The notes beneath the pieces were generated by a model that was not told where the DNA came from, did no database searches, and saw nothing but the letters and a program-made list of their open reading frames with translations. The translations under genes were made by a program, and so were the position numbers. From NCBI RefSeq assembly GCF_000292245.2, contig NZ_ALPT02000084.1, positions 1 to 17,266 on the forward strand: DNA of 17,266 nucleotides. The letters run 5' to 3'. Positions 14,690 to 17,266 of the stretch are shown here, in pieces; position 1 is the stretch's first letter; the number at the start of each line of letters is the position of its first letter. This DNA is from Alkalihalobacillus alcalophilus ATCC 27647 = CGMCC 1.3604 (GTDB lineage Bacteria > Bacillota > Bacilli > Bacillales > Bacillaceae_D).

Positions 14690-14854
14690 CTATAATTTAT
14701 TTTCTTCTTTTATTGTTTTAAATAAACGTTTAATTAACCCGTTTTTTCTTCCAGTGACAAATAAAGCTGCCGCAAAATAATGGGGCAACAAGAGAAAGTA
14801 TATAACAAAAGCGTAAAAAAGCAAACGAAATCTTCTTAATAAATGCCCTGTCAT
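14690..14854 (-). CDS. Small single-pass membrane protein upstream of speE, unrecognised
   Basis: A 54-residue ORF beginning MTGHLLRRFRLLFYAF. It has a positively charged N terminus (RRFR), one hydrophobic segment at about 11-32 (with aromatic residues and a LLLPHYFAAA stretch), and a basic C-terminal tail (GRKNGLIKRLFKTIKEENKL). This gives a clear positive-inside pattern. It ends 12 nt before the speE ATG, the same gap as between speE and speB, so co-transcription is likely. No strong ribosome-binding site precedes its ATG, which lowers confidence. I do not recognise a family. A role linked to polyamine metabolism or transport would be guesswork from position. Confidence 0.5.
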   Translation of the reverse strand: MTGHLLRRFRLLFYAFVIYFLLLPHYFAAALFVTGRKNGLIKRLFKTIKEENKL

Positions 14855-14885
14855 GTTTAAAATAATCGACTTCTACCAATCCTAA

Positions 14886-14909
14886 TAAAAAGTCTAGCTT
14901 TTGCTAGGC
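14886..14909 (-). terminator. Terminator-like hairpin in the speE operon leader
   Basis: The minus strand has an 8-bp stem with one G-U pair (GCCTAGC, loop AAAA, GCTAGAC; 14892-14909) followed by TTTTTATTAG. It lies upstream of the small ORF and within the divergent gap, so no upstream minus-strand gene needs it. It could be a leader attenuator. Confidence 0.4.
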
Positions 14910-15029
14910 CATCCTTTGAAAAATGGAGCGGTTCATCATCAAAGTTTCATAACTTTTTTACATGCTTTTAAATCAACACTCATGAAGAAACCGTACAAAA
15001 GAAAACAACGATAAAAGAGGTGACAAAAC

Positions 15030-17108
15030 ATGCAAGTAGTAATAAATCGTAAACGTAGGCGGAGAAAAAGCTTCCTTCGTAGGAGCTTTCGTCTTTTATT
15101 AGTGATGCTTCTACTTGTATCCGGTAGTGCTGTCGCTTTACTTTCTTATACAAGAATGCTCGGTCCACCTAATCTTGAGGTTTCACAAACGACGATCATT
15201 TATGGAGAAAATGGCGAGATTATCGGTGAAAGCCATAGCGGTCAAAATCGCTTTCCAGTCGAACTTGATTCTATTTCTCCTTATGTGATTGATGCAACGA
15301 TATCAGTGGAGGATCGTCGCTTTTATGACCACTTAGGCTTTGATCCAAAACGAATCGGCGGGGCCATTATCGCCAATTTAAAATCCGGGGCCAAGTCCCA
15401 AGGTGCGAGTACGATTACGCAGCAATATGCCCGTAATCTTTATTTAACTCACGAGAAAACATGGACACGTAAATGGAATGAACTCCTTTATTCTCTTCAG
15501 CTTGAAATGAACTTGGATAAGGATGAGATTTTAGAAGGTTATTTAAACACGGTCTATTATGGACATGGAGCTTATGGAGTTCAGGCAGCTGCTGAGCTTT
15601 ATTTTGACAAGCCGGCAAGTGAACTAAACTTAGCCGAGGCTAGTATGGTTGCGGGAATCCCAAAAGGACCGACCTATTATTCCCCTATTTTAAATGAGGA
15701 GCTTGCTAAAAACCGACAATGGGTTGTGTTGCAGTCAATGGTCGCAAACGGGGCGATTACAGAAATAGAAGCCGCAGAAGCATTTGAAGTTGAGCTTGTC
15801 CCGACAAATACGAGACGAGAAATCGGAGAGAAAATCGGGCCCTTTTTCAATGATATAGTTGAGAAGCAATTAATCGAGGAAAATATATTGAAGCCAGAAG
15901 AATGGCAGGCTGGTGGTTATAAAGTATTTACAACGCTCGATCCTCATATGCAAGAAATTGCGGAGAAACATATTGCTAATGAGTTAACTGACCCTGATTT
16001 ACAAATTGGATTTGTGGCAATGGATCCTAAATCAGGCGATGTTAAGGCTCTTGTTGGTGGTCGTGAATACGGGGGAAAAGGCTTTGACCGAGCAGTTGAA
16101 GCGAAAAGGCAACCTGGTTCCACTTTAAAACCGCTCTTATATTACGCCGCTTTAGAAAATGGGTATACAGCGACAACGACTCTTAAAAGTGAAAAAACTG
16201 CCTTTCTTTTTCCTGATGGCGATTCAGAAAAGGAAGAAGACTACTATTGGCCAAATAACTTCAACGGAAATTTTGCCGATGATTATATTACTTTAATTCA
16301 AGCACTCGCTTATTCCGATAATATTTATGCTGTTAAAACCCATTATTCATTAGGTTTTCATAAGCTAGCAGAAATCGCTCAAAAAATTGGCATGCAGTCC
16401 ACGATTAGTACGACGAACCCATCAGCCCCACTCGGAACATCGGAAGTGACTTTGCTTGATTTAACAACAGGGTATAGTGCTTTTGCTAATGGCGGTCAGA
16501 TGGTAGAGCCTCGTTTTATTAAGCGTGTCGAAACGATGAGTGGAAAAGTTATTCATGAAAACCCTGTTTACCAAGAAGAGGTACTCGATGAAAACCTCAC
16601 GTTTATTTTGACGGACATGATGACGGCTATGTTTGATCGCCGCCTTAATGATTATACGACCGTCACAGGTGGTTCTGTTGCTCCTTTATTAAACCGTCCT
16701 GTTGCAGGTAAATCAGGGTCAACCGAATTCGATAGTTGGATGATCGGGTATACTCCGCAAATCGTCACTGGAGTATGGTCAGGATTTGACCGTGACAAAA
16801 GGATTGATACACGGAATGCTCAAGTTCCGAAACAAGTTTTTGCCAAATTTATAAATGAAGCGTTAAAAGACGAACTCATTTTACCTTTCCATCAACCAGA
16901 TGGAGTCGTTGCGGTGGAAATTGATCCAAAAACGGGCTATCTCGCCTCTGAGTCTTGTCCAGGACCTGCTCGAGTTTCTTATTTTATTCCTGGAACAGAA
17001 CCACAGGAAACATGCCCTAAGGATGTTGAGGAGTTAGAAGAAGCGATTGAAGAAGATTCTACAGCAGAACGAGGGTTTTTAAAACGCTTTATGGACTGGC
17101 TCCACTAA
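15030..17108 (+). CDS. pbpG: Class A penicillin-binding protein, PbpG-type
   Basis: A 692-residue bifunctional peptidoglycan synthase anchored by one membrane helix (about 21-40) after a basic cytoplasmic tail (NRKRRRRKS). The glycosyltransferase 51 domain (about 70-245) has ISVEDRRFYDH with catalytic Glu94, SQGASTITQQYARNL and RKWNELLYSLQLE. The transpeptidase domain has the active-site Ser364-x-x-Lys367 (PGSTLKP), the Ser429-Asp-Asn431 motif and the Lys561-Ser-Gly motif. A Cys-containing SESCPGPARV tail and an acidic C terminus follow. B. subtilis PbpG (YwhE), which is divergent from speE in the same way, is 691 aa and made in the forespore for spore peptidoglycan. AGAGGTG precedes the ATG. 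I could not identify a forespore sigma-factor promoter. Confidence 0.93.
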   Translation: MQVVINRKRRRRKSFLRRSFRLLLVMLLLVSGSAVALLSYTRMLGPPNLEVSQTTIIYGENGEIIGESHSGQNRFPVELDSISPYVIDATISVEDRRFYDHLGFDPKRIGGAIIANLKSGAKSQGASTITQQYARNLYLTHEKTWTRKWNELLYSLQLEMNLDKDEILEGYLNTVYYGHGAYGVQAAAELYFDKPASELNLAEASMVAGIPKGPTYYSPILNEELAKNRQWVVLQSMVANGAITEIEAAEAFEVELVPTNTRREIGEKIGPFFNDIVEKQLIEENILKPEEWQAGGYKVFTTLDPHMQEIAEKHIANELTDPDLQIGFVAMDPKSGDVKALVGGREYGGKGFDRAVEAKRQPGSTLKPLLYYAALENGYTATTTLKSEKTAFLFPDGDSEKEEDYYWPNNFNGNFADDYITLIQALAYSDNIYAVKTHYSLGFHKLAEIAQKIGMQSTISTTNPSAPLGTSEVTLLDLTTGYSAFANGGQMVEPRFIKRVETMSGKVIHENPVYQEEVLDENLTFILTDMMTAMFDRRLNDYTTVTGGSVAPLLNRPVAGKSGSTEFDSWMIGYTPQIVTGVWSGFDRDKRIDTRNAQVPKQVFAKFINEALKDELILPFHQPDGVVAVEIDPKTGYLASESCPGPARVSYFIPGTEPQETCPKDVEELEEAIEEDSTAERGFLKRFMDWLH

Positions 17109-17120
17109 ACACAACTTCCC

Positions 17121-17140
17121 CGTCCAAACGCACTTGGACG
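17121..17140 (+). terminator. Weak terminator-like hairpin after pbpG
   Basis: A perfect 7-bp stem (CGTCCAA / TTGGACG, 6-nt loop) lies 12 nt past the pbpG stop. It is followed by AAGGTTTATAAG rather than a proper T run, so termination is uncertain. Nothing else is recognisable in 17141-17266. Confidence 0.4.
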
Positions 17141-17266
17141 AAGGTTTATAAGTTTATAACTCAACTTTCGCATCGAGAAAATCCGTTCAACGAGTTGGCA
17201 GAGCGAAAGGGAAGTTCTTAAACAAATGCCCTTGACACGTTTGAAAAGCGAGAACGCACTATCACA

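Overview
The window looks like chromosomal DNA from a low-GC, endospore-forming member of the Bacillaceae. The evidence is a spo0F gene behind a sigma-H-type promoter, the rpoE (delta subunit) – pyrG – ywjG-like – spo0F – fbaA – tal order known from Bacillus, strong AGGAGG ribosome-binding sites, and proteins that match remembered B. subtilis homologues closely. The two large repeat arrays and the gene set suggest an environmental Bacillus or Alkalihalobacillus-type organism, but species cannot be fixed from the sequence.

Layout, left to right. 1-255 (minus) is the start of an IS200/IS605-type TnpB/OrfB gene running off the left edge; 256-700 holds its upstream region, a bulged hairpin and the terminator of tal. 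702-3030 (minus) carries spo0F, fbaA and tal: a sporulation phosphorelay regulator followed by two central-carbon aldolases. ywjG-like (DUF2529, 3295-3840) is the only plus-strand gene on this side and converges on pyrG. The gap between them is a 52-bp tandem repeat array. pyrG (4312-5910) lies behind a textbook promoter and a leader terminator that fits CTP-sensitive attenuation. Upstream come rpoE and a TetR-family regulator; divergent from TetR is a cardiolipin-synthase-like gene (398 aa). A second array of the same 52-bp family follows it.

From 9383 to 14854 genes are again on the minus strand: an XapX-type mini membrane protein, a DUF456 membrane protein, argS, a DUF1934 (YwiB-like) gene overlapping argS by 4 bp, a different array with an exact 51-bp period, then speB, speE and a small membrane-protein ORF that probably form one polyamine operon (spermidine synthase plus agmatinase). 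The plus-strand 15030-17108 gene is a class A penicillin-binding protein of the PbpG type. The last 158 bases hold only a small hairpin.

The most striking points are: (1) argS, normally essential, is interrupted by one in-frame TAA at codon 189, while both halves keep all synthetase motifs; (2) three intergenic arrays of 51-52-bp tandem repeats belonging to two families, one of them hairpin-forming and present at two loci; (3) a pyrG leader in which a GGGC start could be extended by G slippage to pair with a C5 tract in the terminator stem; (4) two real-looking small membrane proteins (52 and 54 aa). I see no clearly novel defence or mobile system; most of the window is conserved housekeeping synteny.
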